NCBI RefSeq assembly: GCF_900102795.1
Contig: NZ_FMWG01000001.1
Coordinates: 372,001-436,000, forward strand
Origin: Epibacterium ulvae
GTDB taxonomy: Bacteria > Pseudomonadota > Alphaproteobacteria > Rhodobacterales > Rhodobacteraceae
Reading direction: 5' to 3'
Length of the DNA: 64,000 nt
Shown: one piece after another, positions 16,896-26,212 of the stretch
Layout: each line of letters starts with the position of its first letter
Numbering within the stretch: position 1 is the stretch's first letter
The notes under the pieces: generated by a model
Told to the model about the DNA's origin: nothing
Database searches by the model: none
Seen by the model: the letters and a program-made list of their open reading frames with translations, nothing else
Program-made: the position numbers and the translations under genes

Positions 16896-19091
16896 GTGGA
16901 CGAACCTGAGTTTTTTCAGCAAGGGGAACGCCTTGGCGTTTTAACCACACAGCCGCTGGACCGGGTTCTGGACTACCGCGCGCCCGAAGGGGGCTGTTTT
17001 CGTGGAGCTTTTGTGGAGGTGCCATTGGGACCGCGCAAGGTGCTTGGCGTGGTTTGGGGGCATGGTGCGGGTGATTTTGATTCGTCCAAACTGCGCGCCG
17101 TCATCCGGGTTTTGGATGTGGCCCCCATGCGCGATGAAATGCGCGCCTTTTTGACCAAGGCTGCAGATTATACGCTGACGCCATTGCCTGCGATGCTGCG
17201 TCTTGCGACCCGTGCGCCGGGTCTGTCGGATCCGCCCTCTATGCGCAAGGTGCTGCGCCCCAGTGATGGCGTACCAGATCGGATGACCGATGCGCGCCAG
17301 CGGGTTTTGGCGGTGACAGAGGAATTTGGTGGATTGTCCTTTACCCCAAAAGAGCTGGCGGACCTTGCTGGGGTCACGCCTTCGGTGGTGAAGGGGCTGG
17401 TGAAACAGGGGGCACTGCGCGAAGAGGATGCGCCGCGCGACCTGCCGTTTCCGCCGTTAAATCCTGATTTGCCCGGCAAAGCGCTGACTGTGGATCAGGC
17501 GGCGGCGGCCTCTGCGTTGAATGCTGGCGTGGTGTCGGGGCGGTACGGCACCACATTGCTGAAAGGTGTAACCGGGTCCGGCAAAACCGAAGTTTATCTG
17601 GAAGCGGTTGCAAGCGCTTTGCGTCAGGGGCGGCAGGCCTTGGTTTTATTGCCGGAAATTGCGCTGACGGCCGAGTTTTTGAAACGTGTCAAAGCGCGCT
17701 TTGGCGCGACGCCTGCGGAATGGCATTCGGGCGTCACAATGACAGAACGCCGCCGCGTATGGAAAATGATCGGGCAGGGCAAGGCGCAGTTGGTGATTGG
17801 GGCGCGATCTGCGCTGTTTTTGCCTTATCGTGATCTCGGCTTGATCATTGTCGATGAAGAGCATGACACTTCATACAAACAAGACGATGGGGTGAGCTAT
17901 AATGCACGTGATATGGCCGTCTTGCGGGCGGCGATGTGTTCTGCGCAGGTGGTGCTGGCCTCAGCCACGCCCAGTCTGGAAACCTGGGCAAATGCAGACA
18001 GTGGGAAATACAAACGTCTGGACCTGACCGCGCGGTTTGGGACTTCTGTGCTGCCTGAAATGCGCGCGATTGATATGCGCGATGAAGAGCTTTTGCCCTC
18101 CACATGGATTTCACCAACCTTAAAGCAGGCGATGAAGCTGCGGCTTGAACGCGGGGAGCAATCGTTGTTGTTCCTCAATCGGCGGGGCTTTGCGCCGCTT
18201 ACGATCTGCCGGGCCTGTGGTGCACAGGTGGCCTGCGACAATTGTGACGCACGTATGGTGGAACACCGTTTTATGAAGCGTCTGATGTGTCATCAGTGCG
18301 GAGAGACCAAGCCGATCCCCGACGCGTGCCCGTCTTGCAAGGTTGAGGGGAAAATGGCCCCTGTTGGGCCAGGCATTGAACGGCTTGGTGAAGAGGCGGC
18401 CGCCCTGTTTCCCGAGGCGCGGATTGCGGTGTTGAGCTCTGACCTGTTTGGATCTGCACGGGCATTGAAACAACGGATTGAAGAAATTGCAGCCGGAGAG
18501 GCCGATATTATCCTTGGCACACAGTTGGTGGCAAAGGGGCATAACTTTCCACTGCTCACGCTGGTGGGCGTGATTGATGCAGACCTTGGCCTGCAGGGGT
18601 CTGACCTGCGCGCGGGTGAACGCACGTTTCAATTGATGCGGCAAGTGTCTGGCCGGGCCGGGCGCGCAGAGCGCCCTGGCGAGGCCCTGTTGCAGAGCTT
18701 TCAGCCAGATCACCCCGTGATCCGGGCGATTTTGTCGGGGGATGAAGAAGAATACTGGCGCACAGAAGCGGAACAGCGCCGTATTGCGGGCGTGCCCCCC
18801 TATGGACGAATGGCGGGGATCATCCTGTCGGGCACCGATCTGGCGCAGGTCTTTGATCTGGGTAATGCTTTGGCGCGCGCGGCTGCTCCGCTGCAGCAGG
18901 TGGGGGCGATGCTTTATGGCCCGGCACCTGCGCCTATTGCGCGGGTGCGCGGCAGGCATCGGGTGCGGATGTTGATCAAGGCAGAAAAAACCGTGCCGTT
19001 GCAGGACGCGATTGCCCGCTGGATCGCACCGTTTCGGATGAAAGGAGACCTGCGGTTGAGCGTGGATATTGATCCGCAGAATTTCTTCTGA
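16896..19091 (+). CDS. priA: primosomal protein N' (PriA helicase)
   Basis: A 731-residue superfamily 2 helicase that restarts collapsed replication forks. Walker A is GVTGSGKT at 224-231 and the Walker B is IIVDEEH (DEEH near residue 325). A zinc-binding module with eight cysteines in CxxC pairs lies near 435-485 (CRACGAQVACDNC, CHQCGE, CPSC). The helicase C motifs ILGTQLVAKGHNFP and QVSGRAGR follow. The N-terminal 3'-DNA-binding domain is present. GTG 16896 has AGGAG ten bases upstream. It is followed by a bidirectional terminator shared with the convergent carbonic anhydrase gene. Confidence 0.96.
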   Translation: MDEPEFFQQGERLGVLTTQPLDRVLDYRAPEGGCFRGAFVEVPLGPRKVLGVVWGHGAGDFDSSKLRAVIRVLDVAPMRDEMRAFLTKAADYTLTPLPAMLRLATRAPGLSDPPSMRKVLRPSDGVPDRMTDARQRVLAVTEEFGGLSFTPKELADLAGVTPSVVKGLVKQGALREEDAPRDLPFPPLNPDLPGKALTVDQAAAASALNAGVVSGRYGTTLLKGVTGSGKTEVYLEAVASALRQGRQALVLLPEIALTAEFLKRVKARFGATPAEWHSGVTMTERRRVWKMIGQGKAQLVIGARSALFLPYRDLGLIIVDEEHDTSYKQDDGVSYNARDMAVLRAAMCSAQVVLASATPSLETWANADSGKYKRLDLTARFGTSVLPEMRAIDMRDEELLPSTWISPTLKQAMKLRLERGEQSLLFLNRRGFAPLTICRACGAQVACDNCDARMVEHRFMKRLMCHQCGETKPIPDACPSCKVEGKMAPVGPGIERLGEEAAALFPEARIAVLSSDLFGSARALKQRIEEIAAGEADIILGTQLVAKGHNFPLLTLVGVIDADLGLQGSDLRAGERTFQLMRQVSGRAGRAERPGEALLQSFQPDHPVIRAILSGDEEEYWRTEAEQRRIAGVPPYGRMAGIILSGTDLAQVFDLGNALARAAAPLQQVGAMLYGPAPAPIARVRGRHRVRMLIKAEKTVPLQDAIARWIAPFRMKGDLRLSVDIDPQNFF

Positions 19092-19160
19092 TTTTCCATA
19101 AGATGGATACTCAAGCGCGGTTTTGGGGAGCGGTTATTGTCTGAAAATGCTTAGATTGAA

Positions 19161-19198
19161 AAAAACGGGCAGAACGCTTTTCACTCTGCCCGACTTTT
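19161..19198. terminator. bidirectional intrinsic terminator (priA / carbonic anhydrase)
   Basis: The stem CGGGCAGA/TCTGCCCG (19166-19173 and 19185-19192) is preceded by a run of A and followed by a T-rich stretch, between two convergent genes. It should work on both strands. Confidence 0.75.
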
Positions 19199-19208
19199 CT
19201 AAAGAAGA

Positions 19209-20057
19209 TCAGTGAATCGGAGACAATAGATTCGGGTTCAAAACCAAGTTGCGAACGCCATGTGCATGGTCTTCTTCAAATGGATTGTCAGCCATCCAAG
19301 CTTCCACTGAGTGAATGTCGAGCTTGACCACGTTGGGGCGCACACTCCAGGTTACCTGAAAGGGGGAGCCTTTCTCGTTGTAGCTGGGGCCAGTGGTTGA
19401 TCCGGCATAGACAACGGGTGTGCCCAGATCGGTGGGTAGATTGGGCACTTGATTGAGCCCATCGATTTCTTCGATATGCGCCATCTTTGTGAAATCGGTG
19501 CCGCTGCCATTCACCAGAACTGCGACGACTGTTTCAACGCGCAGCTGTGGGTTTCCGATGGCATCGCTTAGGCACGTGCCGAGGCTTGGTCCAAGAGTCG
19601 CTTGTGCTGTTGAATGTACAAAGTGGATCTCGATTGTATCACCCGGAACTAAATCGCCATGATCACTTTGCCCAATTTTATGGTCGAGCGGCGCTAGTTC
19701 TGCGGCTGTAAGTTCTCCGTCGTACTTAAAGCCGGTACCGAAACCATGACCATCTCCGTTTCCTGCGTAGGTGGTAAATTCTCCGCCCTTGTGTTCGGCG
19801 TTTTCATGAAAATGTATGTCACAAAGGGTCATTTGCGTCAGGAGTGGTGCAGTTGAGAAAACACGATTATTTGCACCTGTATTCGCATCAATATCCCGAG
19901 GGGATTGCGGGCCAAAGCCTTTGCCATCAGTTGTCGCCGCAAGTTTTGAACGTTGCTCGTCTATGACGTTATCTGGTACTGAATGGGCAGTTGTTTCGGC
20001 TAAAGCTAAGGTTCCGAGCATCGCAGTTGATGCACTGACTAACAGAAATTTATTCAT
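19209..20057 (-). CDS. delta-class carbonic anhydrase-like secreted protein
   Basis: A 282-residue exported protein matching the delta carbonic anhydrase family (CA_like, first known from marine diatoms and present in some marine bacteria). A signal peptide covers about residues 1-20 (ending in LALA). The zinc-ligand region reads LCDIHFHENAEHKGGEF (about 80-96), with the two close histidines and the third after the AE pair. GTGFKYDGELTAAEL and the C-terminal EDHAHGVRNLV block are also typical. It would catalyse CO2 hydration in the periplasm. ATG 20057 is chosen because it gives a clean signal peptide after GAAAG; a TTG eight codons upstream is less likely. Composition is more AT-rich than that of neighbours, which hints at transfer. 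Confidence 0.82.
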   Translation of the reverse strand: MNKFLLVSASTAMLGTLALAETTAHSVPDNVIDEQRSKLAATTDGKGFGPQSPRDIDANTGANNRVFSTAPLLTQMTLCDIHFHENAEHKGGEFTTYAGNGDGHGFGTGFKYDGELTAAELAPLDHKIGQSDHGDLVPGDTIEIHFVHSTAQATLGPSLGTCLSDAIGNPQLRVETVVAVLVNGSGTDFTKMAHIEEIDGLNQVPNLPTDLGTPVVYAGSTTGPSYNEKGSPFQVTWSVRPNVVKLDIHSVEAWMADNPFEEDHAHGVRNLVLNPNLLSPIH

Positions 20058-20285
20058 TCCATGTCTTTCTATATTTGCCAATTTTAAGACTATTGATGCA
20101 TAATAAATGCCCCTATTCTTTTTGACCGTCTAGCCCATGCCTTTCAAAAATTTACCGGTTTTGAGAACTATCGAGGCACCCAAGATGGGAATAGAGCGTT
20201 CAACCTGTATTTTTGCAGCTGTGCTGTGCGCCTTTAGTACAATTCTTTTCTCGCCATGATTGTCAAACAGGCGTAGATCAGAGGC

Positions 20286-21521
20286 ATGTTTGATCGTGTC
20301 TCCCTGTCCGACCTTGATGCGCAGCCAAAATGGCGGCGGCCCATTGTTTTATTGTTCCTGATGGCTTTGACGATGCCGATTGCGTTTAACGCATGGCTGG
20401 CCTTGCTTAATAACTTTGTCATTGAGGTTGCGCAGTTTGATGGGGCAGACATTGGCCTGCTGCACACGGTGCGTGAAATTCCGGGATTTCTGGCCATTGG
20501 GGTGATCGCGGTCATTCTTGTGGTGCGCGAGCAGGTTTTGGCGATGATTTCGCTGATGATGCTGGGGGCCGCCACGGCGGTGACGGCGTGGTTCCCGCAG
20601 ATGGGCGGGATTTTGATGATCACGCTGCTCAGTTCGATCGGGTTTCATTATTATGAAACGGTGAACCAGTCGTTGCAGTTGCAGTGGCTGGATAAAAAAC
20701 GCGCGCCGCAGGTGCTGGGCTGGCTGGTGGCCGCCGGATCTGCTGCAACTTTGGTGGTTTATCTGGGGATTGAACGCCTGTGGAAGCCCTTAGAGCTAAG
20801 CTATGATGTAATCTATATGGCGGCGGGTGGCACGACCTTGGTTGTGGCATTGCTCTGCCTGTTGCTGTTTCCACAGTTTGAAGCACCGACGCCGCAAACC
20901 AAAAAGCTGATCCTGCGCCGTCGCTATTGGCTGTATTATGCCTTGCAGTTCATGGCGGGCGCGCGGCGGCAGATCTTTGTTGTGTTCGCCGGTTTCATGA
21001 TGGTCGAAAAATTCGGCTTTGAAGTGCATGAGCTAACGCGGCTTTATCTGATCAATCTGATTATCAATATGACCGTTGCACCGATGTTGGGAAAAGCCGT
21101 TGCGCATTTCGGAGAGCGGCGCACCCTTATGGTGGAATATGCTGGGTTGGTGATTGTGTTTGCCGCTTATGGCGGGGTCTACTGGTTTGGCTGGGGGCTG
21201 ATGGTTGCCGCGTTTTTATATGTGGTGGATCATATCTTCTTTGCGCTGGCGCTTGCTTTGAAAACCTATTTTCAAAAGATTGCAGATCCTGCGGATATTG
21301 CGCCTACGGCGGCGGTGGCCTTTACCATCAACCATATCGCGGCGGTGGCTTTGCCTGTTCCCTTGGGGCTGTTGTGGCTTGCGTCACCCGGGGCAGTGTT
21401 TGGACTGGCTGCGCTGATGGCAATGGTGTCTTTTGGCTTTTCGTTGCTGATCCCACGTCACCCGGAACCTGGATATGAGACGGTGCTGACGCGGCGCGCT
21501 GTGGCACAGGCTGCAGAATAG
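20286..21521 (+). CDS. MFS transporter
   Basis: A 411-residue membrane protein with about twelve hydrophobic helices in two halves and a cytoplasmic loop around residue 205-220 (PTPQTKKLILRRRYW), a major facilitator superfamily layout. No motif identifies the substrate or the subfamily. The ATG at 20286 has the weak upstream sequence AGAGGC. The gene stands alone: divergent from the carbonic anhydrase gene and 80 bp before prmA on the same strand. A functional tie to the carbonic anhydrase is possible only by position. Confidence 0.8.
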   Translation: MFDRVSLSDLDAQPKWRRPIVLLFLMALTMPIAFNAWLALLNNFVIEVAQFDGADIGLLHTVREIPGFLAIGVIAVILVVREQVLAMISLMMLGAATAVTAWFPQMGGILMITLLSSIGFHYYETVNQSLQLQWLDKKRAPQVLGWLVAAGSAATLVVYLGIERLWKPLELSYDVIYMAAGGTTLVVALLCLLLFPQFEAPTPQTKKLILRRRYWLYYALQFMAGARRQIFVVFAGFMMVEKFGFEVHELTRLYLINLIINMTVAPMLGKAVAHFGERRTLMVEYAGLVIVFAAYGGVYWFGWGLMVAAFLYVVDHIFFALALALKTYFQKIADPADIAPTAAVAFTINHIAAVALPVPLGLLWLASPGAVFGLAALMAMVSFGFSLLIPRHPEPGYETVLTRRAVAQAAE

Positions 21522-21601
21522 CGCGGCACGTTTCATTGTGGGGGCTTGACCTTGTGCGACGTGCGGCCTAGGCGCGAGGCAACAGTTTCAGGAGAGACGT
21601 G

Positions 21602-22468
21602 ATGCCGACCTATACCGCCTTGACCACTCTGACCGGGAAAACCGCCGCCGAAGCGCTGGGCGAAGCGATGGAGCGGCTTCAGCCTGAACCGACCGGTGTA
21701 GGTGTCTTTGAAGTCGAAGATGGATCCGGACTGTGGGAAGTGGGGGGGTATTTTACGGAAACCCCGGATGAGGCAGGTCTGGCACTGTTGGCAACGATGC
21801 ATGAAGCCAAGCCTTTTGCGGTATCTGAACTGCCAGAAACCGATTGGGTGGCACATGTGCGCCGCGAGTTGGCACCGGTGGAAGCAGGGCGTTTCTTTGT
21901 CTTTGGTAGCCATGACGCGGACAAACTGCCCGAGGGCAAAATTCCACTGCTGATCGAGGCTGCAATGGCCTTTGGCACCGGACACCACGGCACCACGTTG
22001 GGCTGCCTGCTCGCGCTGGATCATCTGCTGGATGAAGGGTTTGCGGGTGAGAAAGTGGCGGATATTGGCTGCGGCACGGCGGTGCTGGCGATGGCTGCGG
22101 CACGGGTCTGGGATGGTACCATTGTGGCCAGCGATATTGATCAGGTGGCAGTTGATGTGGCTGAAGCCAATCTGAAAGCAAATGATATGGAAGGCGCGGT
22201 TGCCTGTGTAGAGGCTGCTGGTTTTGACCATGAAATGCTGCAGACTTGCGCACCGTTTGATTTGATCTTTGCAAATATCCTGAAAGGCCCTCTGGTTGCT
22301 CTTTCCCCGGATATGGCTGCGAACCTACGCGCGGGAGGCTATGCGATTCTTTCGGGGATTCTGAACGAGCAGGCCGATGAAGTTGTCGAGGTTTATGCAC
22401 AAAATGGCATCAATCTTGTCGAAAAGAACCAGATTGGTGAGTGGACGACGCTGCTTTTGCGCAAATAA
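21602..22468 (+). CDS. prmA: ribosomal protein L11 methyltransferase
   Basis: A 288-residue SAM-dependent methyltransferase that trimethylates ribosomal protein L11. It has an N-terminal substrate-recognition domain (1-110) and a Rossmann methyltransferase domain with AFGTGHHGTT (about 124-133), the SAM loop VADIGCGTAVLAMAA and the catalytic-region motif FDLIFANIL. ATG 21602 is preceded by GGAGAG; the overlapping GTG at 21599 is less likely. Length fits the shorter alphaproteobacterial form. Confidence 0.9.
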   Translation: MPTYTALTTLTGKTAAEALGEAMERLQPEPTGVGVFEVEDGSGLWEVGGYFTETPDEAGLALLATMHEAKPFAVSELPETDWVAHVRRELAPVEAGRFFVFGSHDADKLPEGKIPLLIEAAMAFGTGHHGTTLGCLLALDHLLDEGFAGEKVADIGCGTAVLAMAAARVWDGTIVASDIDQVAVDVAEANLKANDMEGAVACVEAAGFDHEMLQTCAPFDLIFANILKGPLVALSPDMAANLRAGGYAILSGILNEQADEVVEVYAQNGINLVEKNQIGEWTTLLLRK

Positions 22469-22584
22469 GGCTAATTTCGTCAGGTTTGTGGAAAATTTTA
22501 GAAGACTCACTTACATTCGTTTTGTGAAAGAAGCGGGTGACAGATGACCCGGTGATTGGTTGTTTGAAACGAAGGTGAGAAACG

Positions 22585-22929
22585 ATGGGTGAGCATACAC
22601 ATATCTTTCAATCGCGCGTGAAACGTCTGAATCGCAAATATGAAGCGATGAGCCGTGGCTATGATGCGCGTCTTCAATCTGATGGTCTGATTGTTTTAAA
22701 ACCGCGCCGTGCGAGCTCAAGATTGACGATCCTGCCGTTCTTGCTGCTGATTATTGGATTTGTGCTGTTCAAAAGTGTTGTGCTCGCTTCTGTGGGGGCA
22801 CAGGATTATAGCGAACGTGTTGCGCGCCTCGAAGCTGGCAGCACGGCTGAACAGGTTGGCGCCTTTGTGATGCAGGCTGACCCGGTGACACAGTTGGTTG
22901 CTGATAAGATTGGGCCTGTATTGCCGTAA
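22585..22929 (+). CDS. small single-pass membrane protein, conserved hypothetical
   Basis: A 114-residue protein: a basic cytoplasmic N-terminus (RVKRLNRKYEAMSRGYDARL), one membrane helix at about 48-68 (ILPFLLLIIGFVLFKSVVLA) and a short soluble tail with VARLEAGSTAEQVGAFVMQAD. I know no function. ATG 22585 follows GAAGGTGAG. A strong intrinsic terminator lies 35 bases downstream, so it ends a transcription unit of its own or one shared with prmA. Confidence 0.75.
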   Translation: MGEHTHIFQSRVKRLNRKYEAMSRGYDARLQSDGLIVLKPRRASSRLTILPFLLLIIGFVLFKSVVLASVGAQDYSERVARLEAGSTAEQVGAFVMQADPVTQLVADKIGPVLP

Positions 22930-22965
22930 GACCGGCATACCTTTGGGGAGAGGTGTGGCTCAACA

Positions 22966-23000
22966 AAAACCGCGTGCTGAGGATCAGCCGCGGTTTTTTT
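22966..23000 (+). terminator. intrinsic terminator
   Basis: AAAACCGCG pairs with CGCGGTTTT, with an inner GCTGA/TCAGC helix and a run of seven T after the stem. It follows the small membrane protein gene. Confidence 0.85.
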
Positions 23001-23068
23001 GTGTCAGAAACAAAAACGCCGCTGGTGTGCACCGCGGCGTTTCCATCCAATATGTGTCTGTGGCGCGA

Positions 23069-23287
23069 CTAGCGGTTCATTTTCCCGCAGGCGACCAGCT
23101 CAATTTCAGAGCGGCATAGACCGATGTCCGCCAACTCGCGATCATTGAGTGCTCCCAACGCGTGCCGTGTTTTGCTGGCTTCGCGTTGCGTTTCAATCAG
23201 CGCGACAATGGATCCGACAAACCTACGGGCGCGACCAAAGAAGCCTTCGTTGCCCTGAATAAAAGAGGTATCATTTAAAACTGCCAT
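23069..23287 (-). CDS. DUF1127 domain-containing small protein
   Basis: A 72-residue protein. The C-terminal half carries the DUF1127 pattern: ALGALNDRELADIGLCRSEI, about residues 43-62. Alphaproteobacterial DUF1127 proteins are small Arg-rich proteins, some tied to RNA turnover or phosphate and carbon balance. ATG 23287 has a good AAAGGA ribosome site; upstream in-frame codons translate into non-family sequence. It is divergent from ruvC with a 259-bp gap. Confidence 0.85.
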   Translation of the reverse strand: MAVLNDTSFIQGNEGFFGRARRFVGSIVALIETQREASKTRHALGALNDRELADIGLCRSEIELVACGKMNR

Positions 23288-23486
23288 ATCCGTGTCCTTT
23301 CGTACGTCATGTATCCCCCTACGGGATGGAGCGCATGTATGGAGGCCACCACAGGTTGACAAGAGAAGGCGGCACAATCCCAGTATGCAAAAACCGCATA
23401 GCTTACAGCGGGTCAGGTGGAATGTGGTATTTTTAGGGGAATAGGCGCGGTCGCCATATGCGGTGTTTTGAAAACGGATTGGACAT

Positions 23487-23501
23487 GTTCGCTTTTTGTG
23501 C
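23487..23501 (+). promoter_or_regulatory. degenerate SOS (LexA) box candidate before ruvC
   Basis: GTTC-GCTTTTT-GTGC matches the alphaproteobacterial LexA pattern GTTC-N7-GTTC at seven of eight fixed positions, 46 bases before the ruvC start. A one-mismatch site could arise by chance. Confidence 0.3.
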
Positions 23502-23546
23502 TACGCGTTGAAGAAAAGAAATAATCGTGTAAAGATCGGGCAACGC

Positions 23547-24044
23547 ATGCGAATTTTGGGTATTGATCCAGGGTTGCGCACCTTGGGCTGGGGTGTCATC
23601 AACGCTGAAGGTGTACGGCTGAGTCATGTTGCGAATGGTTTGTGCCAATCCGACGGGGATGATCTTGGTGAGCGGTTGTTGTCGCTACACAATCAGGTGA
23701 CTGAGATCATTGAAGCCTATCAGCCGGATCAGGCTGCGATTGAACAGACCTTTGTAAACAAAGATGGTGCGGGTACGCTAAAGTTGGGACAAGCGCGCGG
23801 TGTTGCCTTGCTGACCTTGGCCAAAGCGGGGCTGCCAGTGGGCGAATATGCGCCGAACCGTGTGAAAAAAACTGTTGTTGGTGTTGGGCATGCAGAAAAA
23901 GAGCAGGTGATCCATATGGTCAAACTGCAATTGCCCGGATGTAATCCAAAAGGTGCCGACGCGGCGGATGCGCTGGCGATTGCCATTTGTCACGCCTATT
24001 ATGGCGGCACGCAGCAGCGGCAATTGAAAGAGGTGCGCGCATGA
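23547..24044 (+). CDS. ruvC: Holliday junction endonuclease RuvC
   Basis: A 165-residue resolvase that cuts Holliday junctions delivered by RuvAB. The first catalytic aspartate is Asp7 in [10 protein letters not shown]; the glutamate is in AAIEQTF and the C-terminal acidic pair is in [18 protein letters not shown] 23547 gives the family N-terminus exactly; the in-frame codon 51 bases upstream would add an unrelated extension. The stop overlaps the ruvA start by 4 bp (ATGA). Confidence 0.96.
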   Translation: MRILGIDPGLRTLGWGVINAEGVRLSHVANGLCQSDGDDLGERLLSLHNQVTEIIEAYQPDQAAIEQTFVNKDGAGTLKLGQARGVALLTLAKAGLPVGEYAPNRVKKTVVGVGHAEKEQVIHMVKLQLPGCNPKGADAADALAIAICHAYYGGTQQRQLKEVRA

Positions 24045-24730
24045 TCGGCAAACTGTCGGGGCGAGTGGACTATAAAGCATTGGATCATATTCTGATTGAT
24101 GTGCGCGGTGTTGGCTATCTTGTCTATTGTTCAGATCGCACGATGGCCACTTTGCCGTCGGTTGGTGAAGCTGTTGCACTTTATACCGATATGGTGGTGC
24201 GCGAAGATCTGATGCAGCTTTATGGGTTTACGTCGTTGGTTGAAAAAGAATGGCATCGTTTGCTGACCTCGGTGCAAGGGGTTGGGGCAAAGGTGTCGCT
24301 TGCAATTCTGGGCACGCTTGGCCCCGAGGGTGTGAGCCGTGCCATTGCATTAGGCGATTGGGCGAGTGTAAAGGCGGCCAAAGGGGTTGGTCCAAAGACG
24401 GCACAACGTATTGTTCTGGATCTGAAAGATAAAGCGCCCGGCGTGATGGCCATGGGGGGGACAATCGATCAGGCGATGGATGGGCCGGCGCTGGATGCGG
24501 TGGTAGAACCTGCTGAACCTGCAGCGAAATCCAATAAAACACCACGTAAACCAAAGGCCCCAAGCGGGGCAGCAGCGGCCTCGGCTGGGGCGTTGTCGGC
24601 GCTGGGTAATCTGGGTTATGGCCCCTCTGACGCTGCGGCTGCTGTGGCTGAGGCGGCAGGCAACAACCCGGAGGCGGGCGAGCCTGAACTGATCCGCGCA
24701 GCGCTGCGGCTTTTGGCTCCGAAAGGTTAG
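24041..24730 (+). CDS. ruvA: Holliday junction DNA helicase subunit RuvA
   Basis: A 229-residue tetrameric junction-binding protein. Domain I begins [11 protein letters not shown]; domain II has the helix-hairpin-helix pair ([17 protein letters not shown] and [22 protein letters not shown]). A 35-residue Pro/Ala/Lys-rich linker precedes domain III, the RuvB contact ([17 protein letters not shown]). It is translationally coupled to ruvC and 38 bp before ruvB. Confidence 0.96.
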   Translation: MIGKLSGRVDYKALDHILIDVRGVGYLVYCSDRTMATLPSVGEAVALYTDMVVREDLMQLYGFTSLVEKEWHRLLTSVQGVGAKVSLAILGTLGPEGVSRAIALGDWASVKAAKGVGPKTAQRIVLDLKDKAPGVMAMGGTIDQAMDGPALDAVVEPAEPAAKSNKTPRKPKAPSGAAAASAGALSALGNLGYGPSDAAAAVAEAAGNNPEAGEPELIRAALRLLAPKG

Positions 24731-24768
24731 GTGGTGATGTCTGTAAGTGATATCCGGGGTGTTGCAAG

Positions 24769-25797
24769 ATGATCGATGCAGATCCGACCTTGCGCCCAGA
24801 CCCTTTGCCGGAAGATCAAGGCGGCGAAGATCGCGCCTTGCGCCCTCAGGGGCTTGGTGAATTCATCGGACAAGCCGAAGCGCGGGCCAACTTACGTGTG
24901 TTCATTGAAAGTGCGCGTCGGCGCGGCGAAGCCATGGATCACACGTTGTTTTATGGTCCACCCGGTTTGGGCAAGACGACATTGGCGCAGATTGTGGCGC
25001 GTGAGTTGGGGGTGAATTTCCGCATGACGTCTGGGCCGGTGCTGGCCAAGGCCGGGGATTTGGCGGCAATTCTGACCAACCTTGAAGCGCGGGATGTTCT
25101 CTTCATCGATGAAATCCATCGCCTGAACCCTGTTGTGGAAGAGGTGCTGTATCCGGCGATGGAGGATTTCGAACTTGATCTGGTGATTGGTGAAGGGCCC
25201 GCGGCACGCACGGTGCGTATCGAATTGCAGCCCTTTACGCTGGTGGGGGCAACCACACGGATGGGGCTGTTGACGACGCCGTTGCGGGATCGGTTTGGCA
25301 TTCCAACGCGCTTACAGTTTTACACTGAGGATGAGTTGTTTGAAATTGTCAGCCGCAATGCGCGCAAACTTGGCACACCAGCAGATGACGCAGGCGCACG
25401 AGAGATCGCGCGGCGCGCGCGCGGCACGCCAAGGATCGCTGGACGGCTTTTGCGCCGCGTGGTGGACTTTGCGCTTGTCGAGGGCGATGGCCGGATTACT
25501 CAATCACTGGCGGACGGGGCCTTAACACGGTTGAGTGTTGATAATCTTGGCCTGGATGGTGCGGATCGGCGCTATTTGACGTTGATCGCTGAGAATTACG
25601 GCGGTGGCCCGGTGGGGATTGAGACGATGTCAGCGGCGTTGAGCGAAAGCCGTGATGCGTTGGAAGAGGTGATAGAGCCTTACTTGTTGCAGCAAGGATT
25701 GATCCAGCGGACCCCGCGGGGGCGCATGCTGGCCTCAAAGGCCTGGCGGCATTTGGGGTTGGCTCCGCCTAAGACGCAGAATGATTTGTTTTCATAA
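24769..25797 (+). CDS. ruvB: Holliday junction branch migration ATPase RuvB
   Basis: A 342-residue AAA+ motor that drives branch migration with RuvA. Walker A GPPGLGKT is at 63-70, Walker B is LFIDEIHRL, sensor 1 is VGATTR and the arginine finger region is LRDRFG. The C-terminal winged helix ends [13 protein letters not shown], typical for RuvB. Length is standard. It completes the ruvCAB operon. Confidence 0.97.
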   Translation: MIDADPTLRPDPLPEDQGGEDRALRPQGLGEFIGQAEARANLRVFIESARRRGEAMDHTLFYGPPGLGKTTLAQIVARELGVNFRMTSGPVLAKAGDLAAILTNLEARDVLFIDEIHRLNPVVEEVLYPAMEDFELDLVIGEGPAARTVRIELQPFTLVGATTRMGLLTTPLRDRFGIPTRLQFYTEDELFEIVSRNARKLGTPADDAGAREIARRARGTPRIAGRLLRRVVDFALVEGDGRITQSLADGALTRLSVDNLGLDGADRRYLTLIAENYGGGPVGIETMSAALSESRDALEEVIEPYLLQQGLIQRTPRGRMLASKAWRHLGLAPPKTQNDLFS

Positions 25798-25811
25798 CTT
25801 TTGAGGTATTT

Positions 25812-26117
25812 ATGTCTGAACTGAAAGAGCTGTCGGATCTTTCGCAACAGGTTTCAGATTTGTATGCCGCGCGGTTTGGAATTGAGCGCGATGCGACCTG
25901 GCATTTGGCAAAGTTGACGGAAGAACTGGGCGAGCTGCAAGCGGCCTATCTGAAGATGGCTGGACAGGGGCGGACGACGTCTTGCCCAGCTGATCTGCGG
26001 CGCGCGATGGAAGATGAGGTGGCTGATATGTTTGCGCAGTTGCTGCTTTTTGCAGATTGGCAGGAGATCGATTTGAAAGAGGCGCTAAGGCGGAAATGGG
26101 CGCCATATCTTAAATAA
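25812..26117 (+). CDS. MazG-like pyrophosphohydrolase
   Basis: A 101-residue all-alpha protein of the MazG/dUTPase-like NTP pyrophosphohydrolase type. The metal-binding pattern EExxE...ExxxD is visible as KLTEELGELQAAYL (about 34-47) and MEDEVADMFAQLL (about 69-81). Such proteins hydrolyse nucleoside triphosphates or related compounds to monophosphate and pyrophosphate; the substrate is not evident. It starts 15 bp after ruvB. The inverted repeat pair (copies B' and B) follows its stop directly. Confidence 0.8.
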   Translation: MSELKELSDLSQQVSDLYAARFGIERDATWHLAKLTEELGELQAAYLKMAGQGRTTSCPADLRRAMEDEVADMFAQLLLFADWQEIDLKEALRRKWAPYLK

Positions 26118-26119
26118 AG

Positions 26120-26198
26120 GACGGTGGTACTCCCGCCCGTCGTTGATCATTTGAACAATGACCATCTCCCGTTGGGCGTGGCACTGCTGGCGCAGTGC
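26120..26198 (-). repeat. dispersed three-hairpin element, copy B' (inverted)
   Basis: In minus orientation: hairpin 1 GCACTGC-gcca-GCAGTGC (26181-26198), linker GCCCAACG (26170-26177), hairpin 2 TGGTCATT/AATGATCA (26144-26164) and hairpin 3 GACGG/CCGTC with GGGCGGGAG in the loop (26120-26141). It begins three bases after the MazG-like stop. It forms a head-to-head pair with copy B, 14 bases away. Confidence 0.75.
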
Positions 26199-26212
26199 TA
26201 GAGGAGGATAAA

